Shown here: positions 1-6,730 of the stretch, one piece after another
Position numbering within the stretch: position 1 is the first letter of the stretch
Layout of the letters: each line of letters opens with the position of its first letter
From: DASUFI01 sp036274635
GTDB lineage: Bacteria > Planctomycetota > B15-G4
Assembly (NCBI GenBank): GCA_036274635.1
Contig: DASUFI010000202.1
Span: forward strand, 1-8,508
Reading direction: 5' to 3'
DNA length: 8,508 nucleotides
Translations under genes and position numbers: made by a program
Notes under the pieces: generated by a model
Told to the model about the DNA's origin: nothing
What the model saw: only the letters and a program-made list of their open reading frames with translations
The model's database searches: none

Positions 1-629
1 AGCTCCTCGGCGGGCGCGCTCTGCAGGCCCACCGCGAGGTGCCGGGCCCACAGCCCGCCCTCGGCCATGAGCACGAGGTCGCTGGCGGTGCGTCCCACGC
101 CCAGCACGATGCGGTCGCGCACGCCGGGCAGCTCGAGGTCCACGAAGGAGGCCAGCGCGAAGCCCGGCAGCTCCCAGGCGTCGACGTCCACGCCCCGCGC
201 GCGCAGCGCGGCGGCCATCTGGTCCACGCGCCGGCGGCGCAGCGCGTAGGCCAGCACGGGCAGGTCGGCGTCGCCCGGGCGAGCGAGGTGGCGGATCAGC
301 AGGTCCTCCTCGGGCAGCCCGAGATCCGAGAGCAGCTCGTAGCGCACCAGCTCGGCCACGCGCGCGGCGTCCATGACCGGCACCACGAAGGTGCGCGTGG
401 CGCTCTCCTCGGCCGGCGCCGGCAGAACGAGGCGCGTGCCGCCTGATGGGCGCGCGCGGCGCAGGAAGGCGGCCACGGCGTCGGCGCGGTCCTCGGCCGT
501 GTCGCCCGCCAGCGGCCTGCGCCACGTGCGCCGCAGCGTGAGGCTGCGCCCGCGGCCCTGCAGCTGCACGGCCTTGAGCGTGCCGTCCGAGACATCGATG
601 CCGATGGCCGAGTGCCCGAAGACGCTCAT
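1..629 (-). CDS. PilM-like type IV pilus/secretion assembly protein, 3' end beyond the left edge
   Basis: This gene begins at the ATG at 629-627 and stays open to base 1, giving the first 209 residues of a protein; PilM relatives are usually about 350 residues. Visible features are an actin/HSP70-fold first phosphate-type motif near residues 8-22 (IGIDVSDGTLKAVQL), a segment near 68-85 where an R-x-F-x-x-P pattern fits PilM, a 'VRYELLSDLGLPEEDL' stretch near 95-110, and a second nucleotide-type stretch near 174-198 (VLGVGRTASDLVLMAEGG, then a hydrophobic strand ending in G). There is no signal peptide or membrane segment, as expected for the cytoplasmic PilM ring component that binds the N-terminus of PilN under the inner membrane. 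The start codon overlaps the stop of the upstream uracil-DNA glycosylase (ATGA), so translation is probably coupled. A GspL-like secretion protein is the main alternative. The family call is by motif pattern only; the expected pilN/O/P/Q partners would lie outside the window. Confidence 0.72.
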   Translation of the reverse strand, partial: MSVFGHSAIGIDVSDGTLKAVQLQGRGRSLTLRRTWRRPLAGDTAEDRADAVAAFLRRARPSGGTRLVLPAPAEESATRTFVVPVMDAARVAELVRYELLSDLGLPEEDLLIRHLARPGDADLPVLAYALRRRRVDQMAAALRARGVDVDAWELPGFALASFVDLELPGVRDRIVLGVGRTASDLVLMAEGGLWARHLAVGLQSAPAEE

Positions 630-1423
630 GCCCGCCGCGCGAGCTCCATGACCTTCTGGATGTCCTGCCACGTGTGCACCTTGGCCGCCGGGTTCCGCAG
701 CAGATAGGCGGGATGGTAGGTGACGATGACAGGGATGCCCCGATAGGCGTAGACGTGGCCGCGCAGGGCGCTCAGGGGGCGCTCGTCGTCCAGCAGGCGG
801 CGCACGGCCGTGGCCCCGAGGGCGCAGATGACGGCCGGGCGGATGGCCGCGATCTGGCGGTCGAGGAAGTCGGCGCAGGCTGCCGCCTCCTCGGCCTCGG
901 GCACGCGGTTGCCGGGCGGCCGGCACTTCACGACGTTGCAGATGTACACGTCCTCGCGGCGCAGCTTCATGCCCTTGACGATGATGTCGTCGAGCAGCTG
1001 GCCGGCGCGGCCGACGAAGGGGCGGCCGGTGCGGTCCTCGTCGGCGCCCGGCCCCTCGCCGACGAAGACGATGCGCGCGCTGGGGCTGCCCTCGCCGGGC
1101 ACGGACGTGTTGCGCGCCTCGCACAGCTTGCAGCGGCGGCACTCGGCCACCTCGCGCGCGATGGCGGCCAGCTCCGTGGCCGGGTCCGACACGGGCGTCG
1201 AGGAGACTGGGCGGCCGACGGTGAAGAGGCCGGGCGTGAAGGCTGTCGGCGACGGCGTTCCCGGCTTCGCCGGTCCGCGCGCGGCGGGTCGCAGCGCGTC
1301 GGGGGGCGGCGCGTCGGCGTCGCTCCGGGCGACGGGCGCGACGCGCGGCGCGGGCAGCCGGCGCACGCCCGCAGCCTGCATCGAGCGCAGCAGTCGTTCC
1401 ACCGAGGGGTCCATCGCGGCCAT
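626..1423 (-). CDS. Uracil-DNA glycosylase, family 4, [4Fe-4S] type
   Basis: This protein removes uracil from DNA to start base-excision repair. It has 265 residues when started at the ATG at 1423, which follows a purine-rich GGGGGA at 1433-1428; the next ATG, at 1414, lacks a well-spaced site. Residues about 85-265 form the catalytic domain. Four cysteines, C95, C98, C167 and C183, match the family 4 iron-sulfur ligand spacing (C-x2-C, then two cysteines 16 apart). Motif A is GEGPGADED at 122-130, followed by RTGRPFVGRAGQLL; motif B is HPAYLLRNP at 237-245; NVVKCRPPGNR at 163-173 is a family hallmark. Residues 1-85 are a Pro/Ala/Arg-rich, low-complexity extension without recognisable domain, longer than in the compact Thermus-type enzyme. 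The gene lies 40 bases after rsmE and overlaps the PilM-like gene by four bases, so the three are probably co-transcribed. The frame stays open further upstream into rsmE, but that part is antisense-type shadow coding and not believed. Confidence 0.95.
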   Translation of the reverse strand: MAAMDPSVERLLRSMQAAGVRRLPAPRVAPVARSDADAPPPDALRPAARGPAKPGTPSPTAFTPGLFTVGRPVSSTPVSDPATELAAIAREVAECRRCKLCEARNTSVPGEGSPSARIVFVGEGPGADEDRTGRPFVGRAGQLLDDIIVKGMKLRREDVYICNVVKCRPPGNRVPEAEEAAACADFLDRQIAAIRPAVICALGATAVRRLLDDERPLSALRGHVYAYRGIPVIVTYHPAYLLRNPAAKVHTWQDIQKVMELARRA

Positions 1424-1463
1424 CGTATCCCCCGGGTGGTCCCGGCCGCCAAGCGGCCCGGCC

Positions 1464-2165
1464 TCAGACGCGCGCGCCCAGCCGCTCCACCGCCAGCACC
1501 GCCAAGGCCAGCGCCGCGGTCTCCACGCGCAGCACGGTGCGACCGAGGGCCACCGGCTGCGCGCCGGCCGCGCGCAGGAGCTGCTCCTCCTCGGGCGCGA
1601 AGCCGCCCTCGGGACCCACGCAGGCGAGCACCGCCGCCGGCGCCGGCCCGTCGGGCACGCGCGCCCCGGCGCGCGGCGGCACGGCCAGCCACGGCACCGC
1701 GTCGCCGCGCCGCGCGAGCGCCTCGTCCAGCGTGCACGGGCCTGCGATCTCGAGGCGGTGGCGGCGGCCGCACTGCAGCAGGGCCCCGTCGGCCAGGCGC
1801 TGCAGGCGCTCGCCGCGCGCGGAGGACAGGTCGCGCTCGCCGTGCCGCGTGCGCAGCAGGACGAGGCGCGCGACCTCCAGCTCCGCGGCCTTCTCCACCA
1901 GCCACTCGAGGCGCGGCAGGCGTGGCACCGCGACGGCGAGCGCGACGGCCGGGCCCGGCGCGGCCGGCGGCTCGCGCGACACGACCCGCGCGCGGCCGCC
2001 GTCCACCAGCTCGGCGTGCGCCAGGCCGCCACGGCCGTCGTGCAGCAGCAGCTCCGCGCCCGGCTGCAGGCGCAGCACGGTCAGGAGATGGCGGTGCGAC
2101 GCCTCGGGCAGCGGCACCATCCCTGGCGAAAGATCGTCGACGAGGCAGCGGGGGACGTGGGCCAT
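1464..2165 (-). CDS. rsmE: 16S rRNA (uracil(1498)-N(3))-methyltransferase RsmE
   Basis: RsmE uses S-adenosylmethionine to methylate N3 of U1498 in 16S rRNA of the assembled 30S subunit. The 233-residue length is typical (about 240). Residues 1-70 form the small PUA-like RNA-binding domain, with H-x-x-x-V-L-R-L near 25-33. The SPOUT methyltransferase domain follows and includes the knot signatures GPEGGFAPEEEQLL near 183-196 and LGRTVLRVETAALAL near 206-220, which form the SAM-binding loops. WLVEKAAELEV near residues 88-98 fits the usual W/L-x-E-K-x-x-E-L-G motif, and LQCGRRHRLEI replaces the more usual EQSGR. The start is the ATG at 2165; an upstream GGAAAC on the minus strand is a weak ribosome-binding site. 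It is the first gene of a minus-strand run with the uracil-DNA glycosylase and the PilM-like gene, and is divergent from pepA. Confidence 0.95.
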   Translation of the reverse strand: MAHVPRCLVDDLSPGMVPLPEASHRHLLTVLRLQPGAELLLHDGRGGLAHAELVDGGRARVVSREPPAAPGPAVALAVAVPRLPRLEWLVEKAAELEVARLVLLRTRHGERDLSSARGERLQRLADGALLQCGRRHRLEIAGPCTLDEALARRGDAVPWLAVPPRAGARVPDGPAPAAVLACVGPEGGFAPEEEQLLRAAGAQPVALGRTVLRVETAALALAVLAVERLGARV

Positions 2166-2275
2166 GCGGGCGCGCCGGTTTCCGGGCGCAAGAGCATGTG
2201 ATACCGTTCCGCGCCGACCGGCGCAGCCTCGCGGGGCAGCGGGCGCGCCGCCTCCCCGGCCCTGCCCGCAGAACC

Positions 2276-2279
2276 GGAG
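2276..2279 (+). promoter_or_regulatory. Ribosome-binding site of pepA
   Basis: GGAG lies five bases before the ATG at 2285. It fixes the start of pepA within a frame that is otherwise open for more than 1.5 kb upstream. Confidence 0.7.
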
Positions 2280-2284
2280 TCGCC

Positions 2285-3739
2285 ATGCGACTGTCCGTCG
2301 CGCCTCGTTCGGCCCTGTCGTCCTCCGCTCCGCTGGTGGCCCTGCTGGTGGACGGCGAGCGGCTCTCCGGCGCTCCCGCCGGCCCGCTCTACCAGCGCGC
2401 CGCCCAGCTGCTGGCGCGCGCGACGTGGAAGCCCGAGCGGCGCAAGACGCTGCTGCTGCACGCCGAGGCCGAGGGGGGCCCGCGCGCGCTGCTGCTGGTG
2501 GGTACCGGCCCGGCGCGCGACGTCACCGGCGAGGACCTGCGCCGCGCCGCCGCCATCGCCGTGAACTGGGCCGCCGAGCTGGGCGCGCGCCAGCTCGTGC
2601 TGGCCACGGCTGGCGCGCTGAAGGCCACCGACGAGCGCGTCCAGGCGCTGGGCGAAGGCGCCGTGCTGGCCAGCTACCGCTACAGCGAGAAGCCGCCCGA
2701 GAGCACGCCGCCCGCGGAGGTGCGCGTCGTGGTCGAGGGCCGCGGCGCGCGCAAGGCGCTGGCCGTCGCGCAGGCGCTGGGCGACGCCGCCAACCTCGTG
2801 CGCCACCTCGGCGACCTGCCCGGCAACCGCTGCCCGCCGCGCCACCTGGCGAAGACCGCGCAGGCCGTGGCCCGCAAGGGCAAGCTGCGCTGCAAGGTGC
2901 ACGGCAAGGACGCGCTCACGCGCATGAAGATGGGCGGCATCCTGGCCGTGAACCAGGGCAGCTCCGAAGAGCCCTTCCTCGTGGAGATGGAGTACAAGCC
3001 CACCGCCCGGCCGCGCGCGACCGTGTGCATCGTGGGCAAGGGCCTGACCTTCGACAGCGGCGGCATCTCCATCAAGCCGGCCGACAAGATGGAGGACATG
3101 AAGTACGACATGTGCGGCGCGGCCGCCGTGATCGGGCTCATGCAGGCGCTGTCCCAGCTGCGCCCGCGGGGCGTGCGCGTCCTCGGCATCTTCGGCACGA
3201 CCGAGAACCTGCTCGGCCCGGCCGCCTACAAGCCGGGCGACATCGTGGCCACCGCGGCGGGCAAGACCATCGAGGTCATCAACACCGACGCCGAGGGCCG
3301 CGTGGTGCTGGCCGACGCGCTGCACCACGCCGCGGGCTTCAAGCCCGACGCCATCATCGATCTGGCCACGCTCACCGGCGCCATCGTCATCGCGCTGGGC
3401 AGCGAGACGGCCGGCCTCTTCTGCCGGGACGACGCGCTGGCCGAGCGCCTGCTGGCGGCCAGCCGCCGCACGCACGAGCGCCTCTGGCGCATGCCGACCT
3501 ACGACGAGTACGGCGAGAAGATCAAGAGCAAGTGGGCCGACATCAAGAACAGCGCCGGCCGCGAGGCGGGCTCGTGCACGGCGGCGCAGTTCCTGTTCCA
3601 CTTCAGCCAGGGCATCCCGCACGCGCACCTGGACATCGCCGGCACGGCCTGGGACGGCCGCAAGCGCGACTACCACACCGAGGGCGGCACGGGCTTCGGC
3701 GTGCGGCTGCTCTACGACGCGCTGGTCAACTGGGGCTGA
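2285..3739 (+). CDS. pepA: Leucyl aminopeptidase (cytosol aminopeptidase, peptidase family M17)
   Basis: This two-metal aminopeptidase removes N-terminal residues from peptides in the cytoplasm; the 484-residue length is normal for M17. The less conserved N-terminal domain covers about residues 1-165 and the catalytic domain the rest. Visible active-site elements are GKGLTFDSGG (251-260), giving metal ligands K252 and D257; KYDMCGAAAV (273-282), with D275; and the family signature NTDAEGRVVL (333-342), with D335, E337 and the catalytic R339. By alignment with E. coli PepA the metal-binding and catalytic set is complete. The C-terminal GTAW...EGGTGFGVRLL (453-475) is also typical. The ATG at 2285 is chosen because GGAG at 2276-2279 sits five bases before it; the frame is open far upstream, but that part is antisense to rsmE and the glycosylase gene. 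E. coli PepA also binds DNA, but I see nothing here to support or deny that. The last 14 bases overlap the end of the convergent histidine kinase gene. Confidence 0.97.
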   Translation: MRLSVAPRSALSSSAPLVALLVDGERLSGAPAGPLYQRAAQLLARATWKPERRKTLLLHAEAEGGPRALLLVGTGPARDVTGEDLRRAAAIAVNWAAELGARQLVLATAGALKATDERVQALGEGAVLASYRYSEKPPESTPPAEVRVVVEGRGARKALAVAQALGDAANLVRHLGDLPGNRCPPRHLAKTAQAVARKGKLRCKVHGKDALTRMKMGGILAVNQGSSEEPFLVEMEYKPTARPRATVCIVGKGLTFDSGGISIKPADKMEDMKYDMCGAAAVIGLMQALSQLRPRGVRVLGIFGTTENLLGPAAYKPGDIVATAAGKTIEVINTDAEGRVVLADALHHAAGFKPDAIIDLATLTGAIVIALGSETAGLFCRDDALAERLLAASRRTHERLWRMPTYDEYGEKIKSKWADIKNSAGREAGSCTAAQFLFHFSQGIPHAHLDIAGTAWDGRKRDYHTEGGTGFGVRLLYDALVNWG

Positions 3740-5642
3740 GCGCGCCCAGCAGGACCTCGGGCATCACCGGCTTGACGAGGTGCGCGTCGAAGCCGGCGTT
3801 CTGGCTGCGCTCGCGATCGGACTCCTGCCCGTAGCCGGTCACCGCCAGCAGGCGCAGCGGGCGGCCGCCCTGCCGCGCGCGCATGCTGGTCGCGAGGTCG
3901 AAGCCGGTGAGGCCCGGGAGGCCGATGTCCAGCAGCACGACGTCCGGCAGGAACTGGCCGAAGACGCGCAGGGCGTCGGGTCCGTCGTAGGACACGCGCA
4001 CGGTGTAGCCGGCGCGACGCAGGAGCAGCGCGGCGCTGTCGGCGGTGTCGTGGTTGTCGTCGACGACCAGGATGCGCAGGGCCCCGCTCGCCCTCACGCC
4101 GGGCCGCTGGTCCGCCGCCGTCGGCGCAGCCGCCTCGGCGAGCGGCAGGCGGACGACGAACTCGCTGCCGTCGCCCGGACCGGCGCTGAAGGCCTCGACG
4201 TGTCCGCCATGGGCCTCGACCAGCTTGCGCACCAGCGCGAGCCCGAGCCCGAGGCCGCCCTCGGAGCGATCCAGCCCGCGCTCGCCCTGCACGAAGAGGT
4301 CGAAGATGCGCGGCATGAGCTCGGCGTGGATGCCCATGCCGTCGTCGCGCACGCGCAGCACGCACTCGCCGCCGGCCGTGGCCACGGCCACGTGGATGTG
4401 GCCGCCGGGCAGCGTGTACTTGGCGGCGTTGTTCAGCAGGTTGAGCATGACCTGCGACAGGCGCGCGATGTCGCCGTGCACCCGCGCGGGATGGCCCGGC
4501 AGGTCCAGCTCCAGATGGTGCCGGCGCGCATCGAGGAACGGGCGGCTGGACTCGACGGCCCGCTCCACGATCTCGCGCGCGTCCACCGTCTCGAGGCGCA
4601 GCGAGATCTTGCCGCGCGTGATGCGGCTGACGTCCAGCAGGTCGTCCACGAGCCGCGCCAGCTGCGCCGACTGGCGGTCGATGATGTTGCGCGCCAGCAC
4701 GGCGTCGGGCTCGGTGTCGCCGATGGACTGCAGCAGGTCGATGGCGTTGCGGATGGGCGCGAGCGGGTTGCGCAGCTCGTGGCCCAGCATGGCCAGGAAC
4801 TCGTCGACCTGCCGGCGCGAGTGCTCGAGGTCCACGACGCGCTTGCGGTCGGTGATGTCCTTGGTGACCTTGGCGAAGCCCAGCGGCTGGCCGCTCCCGT
4901 CGCGCAGCGCGCTGAGGATGGTGTGGGCCCAGAAGCGCGTGCCGTCCTTGCGCATGCGCCAGCCCGTGTCCTCGGCCCGGCCCGCGGCGCGGGCCTCGCC
5001 CAGGTGCTTCGCCGGCAAGCCGTTCGCCTGGTCCTCCGGCGTGTAGCAGCGCGCGAAGTCCTGGCCCACGATCTCGCCCGCGGACCAGCCCTCGATGCGC
5101 TCGGCGCCGGCGTTCCAGCTGCTCACGCGCCCCTCGTTGTCGAGCAGGTAGAGCGCCACGTCCTGCACGCCGTCCACCAGCAGGCGCAGGCGCTCCTCGC
5201 TGCGGCGCAGCGACTCGAGGTGCGCGCGCCGCTCGGTGAGGTCGCGCGTGACCTTGGCGAATCCCTCCAGCTTCCCGGACGGGTCGCGCAGCGCGGTGAT
5301 GACCACGTTGGCCCAGAACTGCGTGCCGTCCTTGCGCACGCGCCAGCCTTCGTCCTCGAAGCGCCCGAGCCGGCTGGCCAGCTCGAGCTCCTGCGCCGGC
5401 CAGCGGCGCGCGACGGCCTCGGCCGGATAGAAGCGCTCGAAGGACTGGCCCAGGATCTCGTCGGAGCGGTAGCCCTTGATGCGCTCCGCCCCGCGGTTCC
5501 ACGTCGCGACATGCCCCTGCGGGTCGAGCATGAAGATCGCGTAGTCGGTGACGCTCTCCACGAGCAGCCGGTAGTGCTGCTCGCCCGCGGACTTCCGGGG
5601 CATGTCGGACGGACGTGGGTTGTCGGGTTCGCTGGTCGTCAT
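3726..5642 (-). CDS. Soluble hybrid sensor histidine kinase, PAS-PAS-HisKA-HATPase-REC
   Basis: A 638-residue cytoplasmic sensor with no membrane segment or signal peptide. Domains in order: PAS 1 with its C-terminal PAC motif (about 22-140), PAS 2 with PAC (about 150-268), HisKA dimerisation domain (about 278-345) with phospho-acceptor H288 in FLAMLGHELRNPL, HATPase_c (about 388-502) with N box NLLNNAAKYT, G1 DDGMGI near 433 and G2 GGLGLGL near 462, and a C-terminal receiver (about 522-635) with acidic pair D528/D529, phospho-acceptor D572 in LDIGLPG, T602 and K624. All residues for autophosphorylation and internal phosphotransfer are present. The two PAS domains resemble each other closely (RKDGT-x-FWA and LGFAKVT or EGFAKVT in both) and are probably an internal duplication. 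The ATG at 5642 is preferred; a TTG at 5693 in the same frame looks more like part of a promoter (TTGCTG 5693-5688, TACGCT 5672-5667, 15-base spacing, weak). No clear ribosome-binding site is seen and the signal is unknown. The gene lies downstream of the radical SAM remnant on the same strand. Confidence 0.93.
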   Translation of the reverse strand: MTTSEPDNPRPSDMPRKSAGEQHYRLLVESVTDYAIFMLDPQGHVATWNRGAERIKGYRSDEILGQSFERFYPAEAVARRWPAQELELASRLGRFEDEGWRVRKDGTQFWANVVITALRDPSGKLEGFAKVTRDLTERRAHLESLRRSEERLRLLVDGVQDVALYLLDNEGRVSSWNAGAERIEGWSAGEIVGQDFARCYTPEDQANGLPAKHLGEARAAGRAEDTGWRMRKDGTRFWAHTILSALRDGSGQPLGFAKVTKDITDRKRVVDLEHSRRQVDEFLAMLGHELRNPLAPIRNAIDLLQSIGDTEPDAVLARNIIDRQSAQLARLVDDLLDVSRITRGKISLRLETVDAREIVERAVESSRPFLDARRHHLELDLPGHPARVHGDIARLSQVMLNLLNNAAKYTLPGGHIHVAVATAGGECVLRVRDDGMGIHAELMPRIFDLFVQGERGLDRSEGGLGLGLALVRKLVEAHGGHVEAFSAGPGDGSEFVVRLPLAEAAAPTAADQRPGVRASGALRILVVDDNHDTADSAALLLRRAGYTVRVSYDGPDALRVFGQFLPDVVLLDIGLPGLTGFDLATSMRARQGGRPLRLLAVTGYGQESDRERSQNAGFDAHLVKPVMPEVLLGALSPS

Positions 5643-5750
5643 CGCGGGGCGGCCGGGACTGCGGGCAGCGTAGTCGCAGCGGCGAGACAGCAACAGGACA
5701 GAACCCTCGCTGAGCCCGAATGATCGCGCCCCTGCCGCGCCCGCTCCGTC

Positions 5751-5775
5751 AGCGCCGCGCCGAGCCGCCGGCGCT
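5751..5775 (-). terminator. GC hairpin just after the radical SAM remnant, possible terminator
   Basis: AGCGCCG (5751-5757) can pair with CGGCGCT (5769-5775); an alternative tighter fold pairs GCGCCG (5757-5762) with CGGCGC (5769-5774) around a six-base loop. It lies exactly at and after the stop codon of the broken radical SAM gene on the minus strand, a usual terminator place. There is no following T run, so intrinsic termination would be weak. Random GC palindromes are common in this base composition. Confidence 0.35.
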
Positions 5776-6461
5776 CAGTGCTTCATGAAGGTCGGGATCT
5801 GCAGCTGGGCACGGTTCTTCGGGTGCATCCAGCCGCTGCTGGCGCGGCTGCGCTGCTGGAGGGTCCGCTTGCGGCGCAGGATCTCGAGGAAGTCCAGCAC
5901 GAGCACGGGTGCCGCAGCGTGACGAGCAGGCGCTCCCACTTGCGGTGCAGGCGCGCGCGCAGCGTGTAGACGGCGGCGGCGTGACGCTTGATCAACCGCT
6001 CGCGCTCGCCGACCAGCTCGTCGTGGCTGAAGCGCGGGTGCTTCCGCAGACCAGGTCCTCGGTCTCGACGTGCGCCTCGGAGGTCTCGCCGGGGAAGCCG
6101 TACAGGATGAAGAACTTGAAGTCGATGCCGATCTCGCGCGTGAGGCGCGCGCCCTGGAGGATCTTCCCGGGCGTCACGTCCTTCTTCATCGTGACCAGCA
6201 CGCTGGGCGAGCCGCTCTCGAGGCCGTCGTGGATCTTGATGCAGCCCGCCTTGCGCATCCAGCGCAGCATCTCGAAGTCGACCGTGTCGACGCGCGACTC
6301 GCAGCTCCACTCGACGCGCTTGCGCTGGATGGTGAAGAGGTCGGCGAAGAAGAAGATCTGCGGCGGCTGTACTCGCCCTGGGTGGTGTCCTCCTCGGCGT
6401 AGGCCGAGGCGGCCTTGCCGCGGATGGATTGCGACTTGGCGTAGACGAGGGCGACCTTCAT
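5775..6461 (-). pseudogene. Remnant of a B12-binding-type radical SAM gene, internally deleted and frameshifted
   Basis: Four reading-frame pieces on the minus strand read consecutively as one family. Piece 1 (6461 to about 6369) starts MKVALVYAKSQS and runs to residue 31, like the beginning of a cobalamin-binding N-terminus. Piece 2 (about 6360 to 6049) starts QIFFFADLFTIQRKR and contains ESRVD, GCIKIHDGLESGS and ILYGFPGET, a typical middle-to-late radical SAM core. Piece 3 (about 6049-5907) starts LRKHPRFSHDELV; piece 4 (5906-5775) starts VLVLDFLEILRR and ends at a natural-looking stop (FMKH, TGA). The missing part between pieces 1 and 2 would hold the B12 domain and the CxxxCxxC motif that binds the [4Fe-4S] cluster, so no active enzyme can be made. 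By family size (about 450-500 residues) roughly 200 residues are gone there. The last junction is explained by loss of one base beside a CCC run near 5907-5909; the piece 2/3 junction might also be a single-base loss. An in-frame ATG at 6482 is an alternative start. The original substrate is unknown. The two small lesions could be sequencing errors, the large one much less easily. Confidence 0.8.
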
Positions 6462-6495
6462 GCCAGCTGCCTTGCCAGTCATCGAGGTCGTGCCC

Positions 6496-6541
6496 GATCT
6501 GCGTGCGTGCGACTCGCCCTCCCGGGGCGGGTCGCCAGATC
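6496..6541 (-). other. Large bulged hairpin in the leader of the radical SAM remnant
   Basis: An inner arm of 11 pairs joins 6509-6519 with 6525-6535 (one G-T pair, five-base loop), and an outer arm pairs GATCTG (6496-6501) with CAGATC (6536-6541), leaving a seven-base bulge at 6502-6508 (read on the plus strand). Seventeen pairs in 46 bases is beyond usual background even in GC-rich DNA, although I cannot calculate a folding energy. It falls between the presumed minus-strand promoter at 6578-6583 and the ATG at 6461, so it would be a leader RNA structure. No T run follows it on either strand, and it matches no riboswitch that I recognise. Confidence 0.5.
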
Positions 6542-6577
6542 TCACATCGGCGCTTTCACGGCTCGTTGCGGTCGGGA

Positions 6578-6583
6578 ATTCTA
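6578..6583 (-). promoter_or_regulatory. Possible -10 box (TAGAAT) of the radical SAM remnant
   Basis: TAGAAT on the minus strand has five of six matches to TATAAT; transcription would start near 6571, giving a leader of about 110 bases before the ATG at 6461. No good -35 box is seen. The 9-mer CGACCGCAA occurs on both sides of the box (6608-6600 and 6574-6566, minus strand), at the -35 region and at the expected start point, which may be paired operator sites. Confidence 0.4.
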
Positions 6584-6683
6584 GCCCTGTTCGCCGGGAT
6601 TGCGGTCGTCCGGGCAGCCCTCAGAGGCCTGCGGCAGCGGAACGACTGAGCCAGAGAGGCGCGCACGGGCACCCCCTCGTCAC

Positions 6684-6689
6684 TAGAAT
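6684..6689 (+). promoter_or_regulatory. Possible -10 box (TAGAAT) of the 154-residue protein gene
   Basis: TAGAAT (in CACTAGAATCC) is the same hexamer as the minus-strand box 100 bases away. Transcription would begin near 6696, leaving a leader of about 35 bases with GGAG at 6720-6723. A -35 box is not evident. Confidence 0.4.
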
Positions 6690-6719
6690 CCGACCCCTTT
6701 GCCGCCTGTCCGGCTCACC

Positions 6720-6723
6720 GGAG
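6720..6723 (+). promoter_or_regulatory. Ribosome-binding site supporting a GTG start
   Basis: GGAG lies seven bases before the GTG at 6731 and decides this start, as there is no ATG of the frame before residue 8 (ATG at 6752). The context CCGGAGT is the same as before pepA. Confidence 0.65.
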
Positions 6724-6730
6724 TGCCGCC

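Noticed and set aside
674..2284. Long upstream extension of the pepA frame on the plus strand
   Set aside because: It is antisense to rsmE and the uracil-DNA glycosylase gene, is Pro/Arg/Ala-rich nonsense without domain motifs, and ends at a well-marked ATG with a GGAG site where the true aminopeptidase begins.
5643..5693. TTG at 5693 as start of the histidine kinase
   Set aside because: It adds 17 residues without PAS similarity, lacks a ribosome-binding site, and TTGCTG at this place may be a -35 box; the ATG at 5642 is simpler.
3780..5723. Open plus-strand frame of 647 codons opposite the histidine kinase
   Set aside because: Its product is His/Ala/Arg/Val-rich without motifs, as expected from the reverse complement of a GC-rich gene; the minus-strand frame has a complete kinase domain set.
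5992..6270. Separate small 92-residue gene on the minus strand
   Set aside because: Its sequence is the middle of a radical SAM core beginning inside a helix and ending in out-of-frame residues; it is better explained as one piece of the broken gene.
6462..6575. Cobalamin riboswitch upstream of the B12-type radical SAM remnant
   Set aside because: The leader is only about 110 bases and I could not find the conserved B12-box pattern; only an unassigned hairpin is supported.
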